From Acanthochromis polyacanthus (taxonomy: Eukaryota; Chordata; Actinopteri; Pomacentridae), in assembly GCF_021347895.1 (NCBI RefSeq), contig NC_067136.1:3959348-4023347 (forward strand): a stretch of 64,000 nt of DNA, in the 5' to 3' direction. Below are positions 24,200 through 34,669 of the stretch, piece after piece (the first letter of the stretch is position 1; each line of letters begins with the position of its first letter). The notes under the pieces were generated by a model that did not search any database, was not told where the DNA came from, and saw only the letters and a program-made list of their open reading frames with translations. A program made the position numbers and the translations under genes.

Positions 24200-27100
24200 A
24201 TATTGTGTTTTACCTCACCCTTAGGTACCTCCCTCTTCATCCATTTTCTGGTCATTGCTTTTTACCTGCAATCAGCATTATTCTATAAATATGTCTGTCA
24301 CCCCATCTGGTGAGATTTATCTCCAGGTTCCCCAGTATAGCACCTCAAATGTATATAGAAGGTCTACCTTCAGTATTTTATCCATACAATTCTTAAGTTT
24401 GTGCCGCTGGAGGAACAGCCCCAGAACACGTGGAAATGGTCTGTTTTATCTGCACCACATGATCTCCAACATTTTGTATCATGAAGCTTCTGTGCTGGTG
24501 TTCTAAAGAGTCTTATGATGTTCTTCCACCCATGTTCTCTCCATGATAAGGAGCGAGTTGTTCTCCATTGTTCATTTATCTCTTCCCATTCATCCACTGA
24601 TAGGACAGTATTTGCTTCTCTCTCACCTCTTTTTTATAAATTCTGTGTCGTTACCCTTTAGGTCTTCCACTCCTTTATGAAAATGAAATGAGCTTATTTT
24701 CCAGTTTTGATTCATGCTGAAATGAACATCTTAATGAGTTCTAACCCCTCCCCCCATGGTTCCCCTTATTGTTTGTTCTAGATAATGCCTTAGTTGCAGG
24801 TACCTGTATTGATCCAGATTCGTTAGACTACATTGGTCTTTTATCTCTCTAAAGCTTTTAATCTCATTCTTTCTTTAGAGCTCCCAGAGTATTGTAGGAC
24901 CCCTGATCCAGTTTTTAAAACTCTTATCTGTTCTGTTTGGTATAAATTCTGAATCAAACCCAATCCATCTTAATAATCTACTTTGTACTCTCAGGTGATT
25001 TTTCATAACTAATTCAGACCAAATGTTCAATGATACCTCCAACCATGGCTTCATTCCTTCTCTAATATGTTTTCTCAGGTCTTTGTCCCCTATCATAGCC
25101 TGAATAGGAACTCCATCTGTTGTGCTGGCCTCAATTTCTTTCCATCTTGCTGAGTAGGAAGGGTTGTATATATGCAATAATATTTTTATTTGTGTGGTTT
25201 GATAATAGCTCTTTAAGCAAAGAAGTGTTAAGTCCTCCCTTGTTTTCAGGTAACTGCAGCGTTCTGTACCTCGTCCTTGGTCATTTTATCCCATTCTCTG
25301 AGTTCATGTTCCGTTTCCTCCACCGGTAGACTCTGAACCAGGTACAGATCCTTGGCAGTATGTTCATTTTTACCACCTCTATTCTTTGTGTAATGCTCAT
25401 ATAAGGTATCACATTCCATCTGCTAATGTCAGATTTAATTCTGTTGAGCAACGGATCATAGTTGATGGATTTCAAAAGTCCTATATCCTGAGGCAGATGA
25501 ACTCCCAAATATTTTACTGATTTTAGCTCCCAGTTGATCTTGTACTTGTCCATAATCGCTTGGTTTGGTCTGTAGTTGAAGGCAATAACCTGAGTTTTCT
25601 CTAGATTTATTTTATAGCCCGAAAAATGACCGTATTCTGTTAGGGTTGTCATAAATGCTGGAAGGGATGTATTTGGACTCAACAAATCGTCTGGTAATAA
25701 CGCTATTTTTTTGTACCCCTCCCCCCATGTCTGCACCCGTTATATTTTCATTTTGTTTAATCCAAGCACTCAGGGGTTCCAGAAAGATGGTGAAGAGAAG
25801 AGGACTCACTGGACAGCCCTGACGGCAGCCTCGTTCTAAAGTGATAGATTTTTAAAGACTCCCATTGATCCGGATCCTAGCTGTCGGTTTATTATACAAG
25901 TATGACCTTAATAAATGTCTCATGGAAATGAAACCGCCCCATCACTGTGTGTAGGAAACCCCACCCAACAGAGTGGATGCTTTTTCAGCATCTATTCCCA
26001 CCACTGCAGTCTGTCTGATTCTTGACTACATGTTGCATTAGGTGTGGGGTGTGCCTGATATTGTTTTACGTCTGTCTTTGTTTTATAAATCCAGTCTGAT
26101 CTAAATGAATTATTTCTGGCAGAATTATTTCTAAACGTCTTGCTAAAATAGCTGTAAACAGTCTATAGTCTTAATAAAGGACACTAATGGGTCTATAGCG
26201 CATTCCTGCTCATCCTTCCCCTCCTTCAGAATTACAGAGATAATAGCTTCTCTCTATAAGTGGGGAATTCCCCCCCCTTCAACACCCAGGTAAATGTCTT
26301 CCACAGAAGTGTGATTAATGATACCTTTAGTGATCTGTTCCATTCAGCGGTGTACCCGTCAGCACACAGGGACTTGTTGGCCTTAAGATTTGACATGGCT
26401 TTATTTATTTCCTCATCTGAATCTCATTCTGATCTTCTGTTCCTCTTGGTAAGTTTAGTTTGTCTAAAAATGCTTCCATCTGGGTTTTATTACTGGCCTT
26501 AGGTTGATCATATAGATTTTTAGAATAAGCCTCAAAGCACTTTTTGCTCTGTTTTGTCCACTGTTTTTCCTGTATGTGGGTCCTTTATTTTGTAAATATT
26601 GTTTTTTTCCTGCTGTTTTTTCAGTTTATATGACAATAATTTAGTTGATTTGCCCCCATTTCTTAATATCTTTGTTTTGTGAGCAATAGATTTTTTTTAA
26701 TCTCCTGTGCATAAATCTCATTTATCTCTGCTCTCTTTTAATTTCCTGATGTATGTGCCCTTTCAGTTTGTCCTTATGCTCACTTTCTAGATTTTTTAGG
26801 TCTGATTTAAGTGTGTCAAGTTGTAACTGTCTTACCTTTTTAAAATATGCTGTTTTGCTGTTATCTTCCCTCTCATCACAGCCTTACACTCATCCCACAG
26901 CACAGACAGAGACACCTCACCATTATCGTTATCCTCTATCTGAAGTTCCTTCACTGTTTCTTCCTTTGTGCGTCCTTTTAAGATATTTGAATTTAATCTG
27001 CAGACTGTCACTTTCTTCTCACTCAGCCGTAGTGTTAAATAGAGAGGGCTGTGGTCTGATCCATTACTCCTATATCACATTTTTCTACCCTATGCATATC

Positions 27101-27960
27101 TTTATTACTCATCAAGAAATAATCCATCCTTCAGTATATGTTGTGTGGTGATGAGGAATAAGTGTAATCCTTACTTGTGGGGTTCAGATTTCTCCATACA
27201 TTTACGATTCCCAAATCAGACATCAGACCCTTCATTTTTTTACTTATTGCACTTTTCTGTATTCCACCTCCTGAGGAGTCCAGCTGTGAGTTCAGTCTTT
27301 GGTTCAGATCTAAACTCCCTCTGCCTCTGAGGTCATCAGAGCAAACATCTGGATATAAAACCTCCAATCAGAGCCTGGTGGTGCATAAATATTAAGGAAA
27401 GTTACCACCTCTCCCTCTGGTTTCCCCTTAACCATGATAAATCTTCCCTCTTTGTCCGCCGTCACTGATATTTTTTCAAATGAAATCCTCCCCAACATTA
27501 AAATAGCCACCCCTCTGTGGTGTCCTGATTTGTAGGAGGCTGAGAACATTTGGTTGTACCCATTCCTCTTAAGCTTTGCATGTTCATTTTCTGTTAGGTG
27601 GGTCTCCTGTAACATTATCACCCCTTACTTATTGTCTTACTCCTTTTGGTTGGGTTGAGTACACCATTTATGAGGCGACTTTAATGCAGTTTTTGGGTGA
27701 TGTCATTTTCTCTGTTCTTCCTGTCTTGTGTCTTCTCCTCTCCTCTCTTTCACATTTAACCCTTTTGCTACAGAAACAGTGAACATTAAACAATGTAAAA
27801 CAGAAGTTTACCACAGAACAAAATCCTAAATGAACTTCCTTAAGTGAGGTCTGATTATTGACCTTCTCTGAGCTCTGATGTTCAGTCCGCTGTGAGGGAT
27901 GTCCTCTGCTCCCTCACTGATAGAGTCAGCATTGTTCATCAGTCCACAGCAGCTTTAAGT
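24200..27960 (-). pseudogene. L1 ORF2 pseudogene (endonuclease and reverse transcriptase)
   Basis: The endonuclease part is at 27621-27310 (MLQETHLTENEHAKLKRNGY, HHRGVAILM, FLNIYAPPGSDW). The reverse-transcriptase part is at 25809-25281 (MSPLLFTIFLEPLSAWIKQN, then in a shifted frame ALLPDDLL where the family has a FADD box, and FSGYKINLEKTQ, VKYLGVHLP). C-terminal pieces continue to about 24200 (the 24597-24370 frame contains HVFWGC). The FADD-to-LPDD change and many frame breaks show decay. Confidence 0.88.
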
Positions 27961-28193
27961 GCTGCCCTGACTAGCATAGCTTATGAGGGAAAGCTTTTCA
28001 AACACAACCCAAATATATCACTACAATCCCGACAAAAAAAGGTCCCTTGTTTCTCACCTCAGTTATCCTGATAGATTTGGGACATTTCCTGGAAACAGTC
28101 TAATCTTCACCTTAGAATGTTGTGTTTCCTCAGTCATCCTGGTCTCTCCTGAAGGCTTGCAGTTTCTGTTTATACCTCTGTTGTATCCCGTTA

Positions 28194-29190
28194 TCATTCT
28201 TCGCACGGCTCGTTGTTCACATCAGCCGCTTGATGTGCTCTGTCCAGTTCTCTGCTGGTTTCACGACCTCCACCTGGAGCCCTCGGGCCACCATATCCTT
28301 TGTCGCCTCCTCCTGTGTTGTAGAGGCGCGTCTCTCCCTCATAAAAGAACTGGAGTTTCACTGGATACGGCGTCAGAAAGCGTATATTCTTATCTCGAAG
28401 TACCTTCTTCGCCTCCGTGTATTCTTTGCGTTTTCTCAAAATCTCCGGCCCATAATCGTGGTCTAGAAACACCTTTCTCCCCTCGTACATGAAGCCCTTT
28501 TTCTGCCACGCTATCTTGATAAGTTCTTCTTTACTCCTAAAACTTTGTAGCTTCATTACGATGGATCTAGGTGGGGATTCTTTGGGAGGCTGCGAGACCA
28601 GCGCCCGGTGGGCTCTTTCAATCTTCAACTCAAATGATGGGGGTAAATCCAACTTCTCTCTAAGGAGGCCCTCGACAAAAGAGGTCATCGATTGAGCGTT
28701 TCCCTCCTTCCTTCACCCCGTGGATCCAGACATTCTCCCTCCTCACACGGCCCTCCAGGTCCGTCATTCTGGTCTCGACCTGCTTCTTTAGCGCCATGAG
28801 CTTCAAGGTAGCTTCTTCTAGATTCTGTGTACGCTGGTCTGTTTCCACGATCCTCTTTTCGGCATCATCTATCCTGTTGTTTGTCTTTTTGATATTGTCT
28901 TTGATTTCTGTAAGGTTTTCAGAGTTCTCGTGGCGGAACTCTCATATCTCTTCTAAGATTGTTTCCAAGTCTGCCATGCTTTTAGCCGGTTGTCGTGTTT
29001 CTTCTCCCTCTTGGCTCCGTTGCGTTGCTAGCTTGGCTTTCACTCTGTCACCTGTTGACTCTGTTAGCTCTTCCGCTATTTCAGCTATCTCCCCTATTAG
29101 CTTAGCTGGCTCGTTATCTTGCTCGAGGTCCAACGCCGTGTTTTTAATCGACTTTCGATTTTTCCCTCTGGTCTTAATCATCGCCCTTAC
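28194..29190 (-). pseudogene. L1 ORF1 pseudogene
   Basis: ORF1 proteins bind L1 RNA as coiled-coil trimers. The start MIKTRGKNRKSIKNTALDLE lies near 29181. A helical, charged part follows in shifted frames (28848-28660: LEEATLKLMALKKQVETRM). The RNA-binding domain is at 28688-28194 with ERAHRALVS, PPRSIVMKLQSFRSKEELI and WQKKGFMYEGRKV. Frames change near 28940 and 28680. Confidence 0.85.
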
Positions 29191-29381
29191 TACCACACTC
29201 ACAATTATTCTCACTTTCTCAGACTAATAGGTTTATAGGGCCTTTTTAATCATAGTGTGGGGGAGCTACCTTTTCATGCTGCTGCCATATTGGAATCAGG
29301 CCGGAACTTCCTCATTTTTTTCTTATAACTTTTCAGTGCCCCCCCCCCCAACATTAATCTGGATCCGCCCCTGGATGAGTG

Positions 29382-29799
29382 GAGGTGGAACCAGGCTGAC
29401 AACTTTCAGGTCTGTTTGTAGAGTTTTTATTTCAGTTTGCACTGAGTATGAGCTACTTTGAGCAAATCTTTAGTTCATTTTTCAAATGAATTCTGAAGTC
29501 ATTTTGCAAAAATGTTGTGTGTTTGAAACAAAAGTCATTTTCTGAATAAATATTGAGCTGTTCTGAACAGACTGCAGTCACTTTAGACACTTTGGGACTA
29601 AGTTGGGGCAAATTTTGAATCATTTGATCAGTTTCTGAGCCATTTTCAGCTGTTTTGCAGTAATTCTGTGTGGTTGGACAGTTTCAGGCCAGCTTCAACA
29701 GGTTTCATGTGTTTGAATACAGATTTACAGTTACTGAACAGATCGTGGTCATTTTGGAAAAAGTTTTAAGATATCATGTACCAGCATAACTTATTTATA

Positions 29800-29830
<31 letters not shown>

Positions 29831-29873
29831 CGGGTTAAAAGTCCAGCTGACTCTCTCTCCTTTTCCCTCCCTG
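29382..29873. other. Intergenic, T-rich, with a short (GT)n
   Basis: No gene seen. The stretch consists of degenerate 'gtcattttgaacag' words; (GT)n runs from about 29803 to 29830. Confidence 0.5.
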
Positions 29874-29887
29874 GTATCCATGGCAAC
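29874..29887. promoter_or_regulatory. RFX X-box-like site
   Basis: GTATCCATGGCAAC fits the X-box pattern GTHNYYATRRNAAC bound by RFX factors. It lies ~120 bp before a possible splice donor (GTAAGT at 30010), so it may sit in the promoter of the small Ser/Pro-rich gene that begins at 34670. A single motif match is weak evidence. Confidence 0.35.
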
Positions 29888-29923
29888 AGTGCCATAAAAC
29901 ATGTCAATAATTAATGTGGACTT

Positions 29924-30009
29924 TTGAGTCGTTTTGACACTCAGCGGTGCAGATTTTGTCTCGACTGGAGGAAACGTTGCCTTGACCGACGGAGCAGCTT
30001 CACACCGTC
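29924..30009 (+). other. Possible non-coding first exon before a splice donor
   Basis: The sequence between the X-box-like site and tcg/gtaagt at 30010 has low repeat content and no ATG. It could be the 5' UTR exon of the gene at 34670-37108, whose first coding exon appears to start at an acceptor (ctcctgcag, ending 34660). No direct proof. Confidence 0.3.
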
Positions 30010-30019
30010 GGTAAGTAGA

Positions 30020-32095
30020 ACTGGGAACACTGGGAGGACTGGTGGAGTCACTGGGAGGACTGGTGGAGTCACTGAAGGACTGGTGGAGTCACTGGAGGAC
30101 TGGTGGAGTCACTGGAGTCACTGGAGGACCGGTGGAGTCACTGGAGGATTGATGAAGTCACTGGAGGACTGGTAGAGTCACTGGAGGACCGGTAGAGTCA
30201 CTGGGAGGACCGGTAGAGTCACTGGGAGGACCGGTGGAGTCACTGGAGGACTGGTAGAGTCACTGGAGGACTGGTGGAGTCACTGGGAGGACCGGTAGAG
30301 TCACTGGAGGACTGGTAGAGTCACTGGGAGGACCGGTAGAGTCACTGGGAGGACCGGTGGAGTCACTGGAGGACTGGTAGAGTCACTGGAGGACTGGTGG
30401 AGTCTCTGGAGGACTGGTGGAGTCACTGGGAGGATTGATGAAGTCACTGGAGGACTGGTGGAGTCACTGGAGTCACTGGAGGACCGGTGGAGTCACTGGA
30501 GGATTGATGAAGTCACTGGGAGGACTGGTAGAGTCACTGGGAGGACTGGTGGAGTCACTGGAGGACTGGTAGAGTCACTGGAGGATTGATGAAGTCACTG
30601 GGAGGACCGGTAGAGTCACTGGAGGACTGGTAGAGTCACTGGGAGGACCGGTAGAGTCACTGGGAGGACCGGTAGAGTCACTGGAGGACTGGTAGAGTCA
30701 CTGGGAGGACCGGTAGAGTCACTGGGAGGACCGGTGGAGTCACTGGAGGACTGGTAGAGTCACTGGAGGACTGGTGGAGTCTCTGGAGGACCGGTAGAGT
30801 CACTGGGAGGATTGATGAAGTCACTGGAGGACTGGTGGAGTCACTGGAGTCACTGGAGGACCGGTGGAGTCACTGGAGGATTGATGAAGTCACTGGGAGG
30901 ACTGGTAGAGTCACTGGGAGGACTGGTGGAGTCACTGGGAGGACCGGTAGAGTCACTGGGAGGACCGGTAGAGTCACTGGAGGACTGGTAGAGTCACTGG
31001 GAGGACCGGTAGAGTCACTGGGAGGACCGGTGGAGTCACTGGAGGACTGGTAGAGTCACTGGAGGACTGGTGGAGTCTCTGGAGGACTGGTGGAGTCACT
31101 GGGAGGATTGATGAAGTCACTGGAGGACTGGTGGAGTCACTGGAGTCACTGGAGGACCGGTGGAGTCACTGGAGGATTGATGAAGTCACTGGGAGGACTG
31201 GTAGAGTCACTGGGAGGACTGGTGGAGTCACTGGAGGACTGGTAGAGTCACTGGAGGATTGATGAAGTCACTGGGAGGACCGGTAGAGTCACTGGAGGAC
31301 TGGTAGAGTCACTGGGAGGACCGGTAGAGTCACTGGGAGGACCGGTAGAGTCACTGGAGGACTGGTAGAGTCACTGGGAGGACCGGTAGAGTCACTGGGA
31401 GGACCGGTGGAGTCACTGGAGGACTGGTAGAGTCACTGGAGGACTGGTGGAGTCTCTGGAGGACTGGTGGAGTCACTGGGAGGATTGATGAAGTCACTGG
31501 AGGACTGGTGGAGTCACTGGAGTCACTGGAGGACCGGTGGAGTCACTGGAGGATTGATGAAGTCACTGGGAGGACTGGTAGAGTCACTGGGAGGACTGGT
31601 GGAGTCACTGGGAGGACCGGTAGAGTCACTGGGAGGACCGGTAGAGTCACTGGAGGACTGGTAGAGTCACTGGGAGGACCGGTAGAGTCACTGGGAGGAC
31701 CGGTGGAGTCACTGGAGGACTGGTAGAGTCACTGGAGGACTGGTGGAGTCTCTGGAGGACTGGTGGAGTCACTGGGAGGATTGATGAAGTCACTGGAGGA
31801 CTGGTGGAGTCACTGGAGTCACTGGAGGACCGGTGGAGTCACTGGAGGATTGATGAAGTCACTGGGAGGACTGGTAGAGTCACTGGGAGGACTGGTGGAG
31901 TCACTGGAGGACTGGTAGAGTCACTGGAGGATTGATGAAGTCACTGGAGGACTGGTAGAGTCACTGGGAGGACTGGTGGAGTCACTGGAGGACTGGTAGA
32001 ATCACTGGAGGATTGATGAAGTCACTGGAGGACTGGTGGAGTCACTGGAATCACTGGGAGAACTGGTGGAGTCACTGGAGTCTGGTGAGACCTGG
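30020..32095. repeat. ~20-bp minisatellite with 673-bp higher-order repeat
   Basis: About 100 copies of ggaggactggtggagtcact and variants (accggtagagtcactgg, attgatgaagtcact). The rare variant agtctctgga occurs at 30401, 30778, 31074, 31451 and 31747, spaced 377, 296, 377 and 296, so a 673-bp block has been duplicated as a unit. The short ESLGGLVESL-like frames are products of the period, not genes. Confidence 0.93.
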
Positions 32096-32625
32096 ACCAG
32101 TCCTTCCTCGACCAGTCTCTCCTGGACCAGTCTCTCTTGGACCAGTCCCCCCCTGGACCAGTCTCTCTTTTACCGGTCCATCCTGGACCAGTCTCTCCTG
32201 GACCTGTCTCTCTTGGACCAGTCTCTCCTGGACCGGTCTCTATTGGACCAGTCTCTCCTGGACCAGTCTCTCTTTTACCGGTCCATCCTGGACCAGTCTC
32301 TATTGGACCGGTCTCTCCTGGACCAGTCTCTCTTGGACCAGTCTCTCTTGGACCAGTCTCTCCTGGACCAGTCCCCCCTGGACCAGTCCCCCCTGGACCA
32401 GTCTCTCCTGGACCGGTCTCTCTTGGACCAGTCTCTCTTGGACCAGTCTCTCCTGGACCAGTCCCCCCTGGACCAGTCTCTCTTTTACCGGTCCATCCTG
32501 GACCAGTCTCTCTTGGACCAGTCTCTCTTGGACCAGTCTCTCCTGGACCAGTCCCCCCTGGACCAGTCCCCCCTGGACCAGTCTCTCCTGGACCAGTCTC
32601 TCCTGGACCAGTTCCCCCTGTTCCA
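32096..32625. repeat. 15-bp 'ggaccagtctctcct' minisatellite
   Basis: About 33 units of accagtctctcctgg and variants. The variant block tctcttttaccggtccatcc recurs at about 32163, 32271 and 32479. Because the unit is 15 bp, all three + frames stay open for 175-219 codons; one reads as GPVSP repeats that imitate collagen. It is taken as non-coding. Confidence 0.9.
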
Positions 32626-33026
32626 GTCCCTCCTCTGTGGATCTGTTTGTCCTCCTCGTTGTGAGTCTGTAGCAGTCTGTCTGTCTGGATGAGTCTCTGC
32701 TGACCTGAGAACAGTTTAAACTTTACAGCTCTGAATCTGAAACCACTCTTAGAGATGATGAAGGGTAAATCATTGATACAACGTCTGAGGTAAACAGGCT
32801 AGAGTGGTTCTGGACGGGTTCTAGACAAACTCAAGTCATTGAGGACACAGTCCAAGAACTTCTGCACCAGTTTTAGTAATTGAACCAAGATTTGTTCGTA
32901 GTAGAGAAGTTTTAGGTTATTGGTTTGCTGTTTGGTGTCATTTAGGACACATCTGAGATCTTTTATGGAGGCATTTTCAATCATTTATGGAGTAATTTTA
33001 AGACACATTCAGATTGGTTGATGCTA
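32626..33026. other. Non-coding, T-rich
   Basis: Nothing gene-like. Contains diverged 'tcatttaggacacatt' words that continue at 33805-34560. Confidence 0.5.
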
Positions 33027-33804
33027 CAGGTACGGACCGTACCCGTAGCATCTGTACTAGAGGTACGGACCCGTTAAGGTCACTGAAGAGCTGGCGATGG
33101 TTAACTACTATTTGCTGCACATTACAGGCAGTTTATATGAATGACTTTGACGGCGAACATTGTATAATTTAACTAAAAATACACCGTCTCCTCTCACACT
33201 TTACGTAGACAATGTAGTTTTTACGCTTTTAGACGCCGTGTCTAAATTGTTTGAAGTCCAGTTCCTATTAAGTAGTTTACCGCGTTCAGTGGTGGAAGCG
33301 GCTGACGAACTCCATTGCAAATGTTCCCATTTAATTTCGGACGCTAATTTACAAGATAAAATTAAGGATGTCGAATATGAAACAAACACTCGTGAATGGT
33401 GAGGAGCAGCTCTTTAATTCGGCATGAATTAAAAAAACCACAAACTCGATTTACTGTGATATTGTGAGATTTGTTTGTGGTGATGTAAATTAGCCATTCA
33501 ACAGAGTCCGCTAACATTAAAGTGACTGTGACAGGGTCTGTGTTGACAGACGCAGAAAATACGTCAGGGTTTTGTTTAGGTTGTTAATATGTGATAGTCT
33601 GTCGCTACTTTTGAAGGTAAAAAAATACTTATAGTTTGCTGGCTGTTAGTTCCGCCATTCATTTCGCAGATTCACCTCGAATCACGGAAGCGCCTTCATC
33701 AGCGTCGCCGGCTCATTAATATTTATGTCCGTCTAATTAATATTTATGATAAGGGAAAGTGCCGTATCCGTAGGCCACAGGCTCCGGGTACGGGTCCGTA
33801 TCTG
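33027..33804 (+). mobile_element. TA-flanked element with an 80-codon open frame
   Basis: The ends CAGGTACGGACC-GTACCCG and its complement form an inverted repeat of ~22 bp, with TA on both sides (33025-33026, 33805-33806). A sub-terminal copy (ggtacggacccg, 33062) lies just inside the left end. The interior has an ATG frame at 33160-33402 (MYNLTKNTPSPLTLYVDN start; FTLLDAVSKLFEVQFLLSS; DANLQDKIKDVEYE) with normal amino-acid composition but no family I recognise. It is too short for a transposase. Confidence 0.6.
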
Positions 33805-34660
33805 TAGACACTACCATTCGGATTCATTTAGGACACGGTTTAGTGAGTTGAGACAAAATTCAGTGGTTTTACATTAGTTTTAAGACGTTGACGACAAACT
33901 TCTGACTCATTTTGAACAGGTTTATGTAGTTTGAGCACATTGTGACCCATTTTGGACAGATCTTCAGTCATTTAGGACACGTTTTAAGAACTTTTGCCCT
34001 GGTTTTAGTCATGTAAGACAAGACTGAGTCCTTGTAGAGACGTTTTAGGTCATTGTGGACACATTTCAAGTCATTTGAGTCATGAGTTCTGAATGATTTT
34101 GGAGAAACATGGAGTTGTTTTCAACTATTTCTGTCATTTAGGACACATTTTAAGAACTTTTCCACCAGTTTTAGTCATTAAAGACAATATTAATTTGTTT
34201 TAGAGAAGTTTTAGGCAGTTGGTTTGTTGTTTGGAGTCATTTCGGACACGTTTTAGATCATTTTGGAGAAACATGGAGTCATTTTCAACCATTTATGAAG
34301 TCATTTAAGACATGTTTTGATTCATTTAGGACACGTTTTATTAGGCTGAAGCAAATTTTAATCGTTTTAAAGAAATTTTAAGACGTGGATGAATTTGGGA
34401 GTCATTTTGAACAGGTTTGTGTGGTTCTGGACGGGTTCTGGAGGAGTTAATGTCATTTCGGACACTTTTTAAGAAGGTTTTTAGTCATTAAAGATGAGAT
34501 TTAGAAGTTTCAAGCGGTTTGTTGTTTGGAGTTATGAAGGACATGCTTTGGATCATTCTGGATCAGTTTCCTCTTTATGGGTAAATTTGGAGTGGTGGTG
34601 ATGAATAATAAGGTTTCTGTAGATATAAATATCTCCATGTTTGTGTTTGAAGCTCCTGCA
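33805..34660. repeat. T-rich degenerate 'catttaggacacatttta' array
   Basis: Diverged ~30-bp units (gtcatttaggacacgttttaag and similar). The same style of sequence appears at 20000-20280, 29440-29770 and in SRRT intron 13 (55200-57200). No gene seen. Confidence 0.55.
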
Positions 34661-34669
34661 GACGTCATC

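Larger units (their letters stand above)
23675..29311 (-). mobile_element. Near full-length L1-like LINE, antisense, inside the hAT
   Basis: The insert is bounded by an identical 12-bp TCATTTTTTTCT (23663-23674 and 29312-29323), a target-primed insertion duplication. On the minus strand it starts near 29311 and ends in AATAAAAAG followed by an A-rich tail at about 23675-23702. At 5.64 kb it is close to full length. ORF1 pieces cover 29190-28194; ORF2 pieces cover about 27960-24200. Multiple frameshifts and stops mean it is inactive. Confidence 0.93.
20612..29373 (+). mobile_element. hAT transposon split by a nested L1
   Basis: The left end CAGTGGCCTGATG and the right end (complement CAGGGGCGGATCC) are imperfect inverted repeats. 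The identical 8-bp GATGAGTG lies on both sides (20604-20611 and 29374-29381), which is diagnostic of hAT-type insertion. Without the L1 and its 12-bp duplication the element is ~3.1 kb. Its + strand encodes a transposase broken by frameshifts and stops (see 20972-22942). A second, truncated copy of its 3' end lies at 9984-10731. Confidence 0.93.

Noticed and set aside
32013..32692. Collagen-like GPVSP frames of 175-219 codons
   Set aside because: All three + frames are open over a 15-bp minisatellite, and there is no start, signal peptide or flanking coding sequence.
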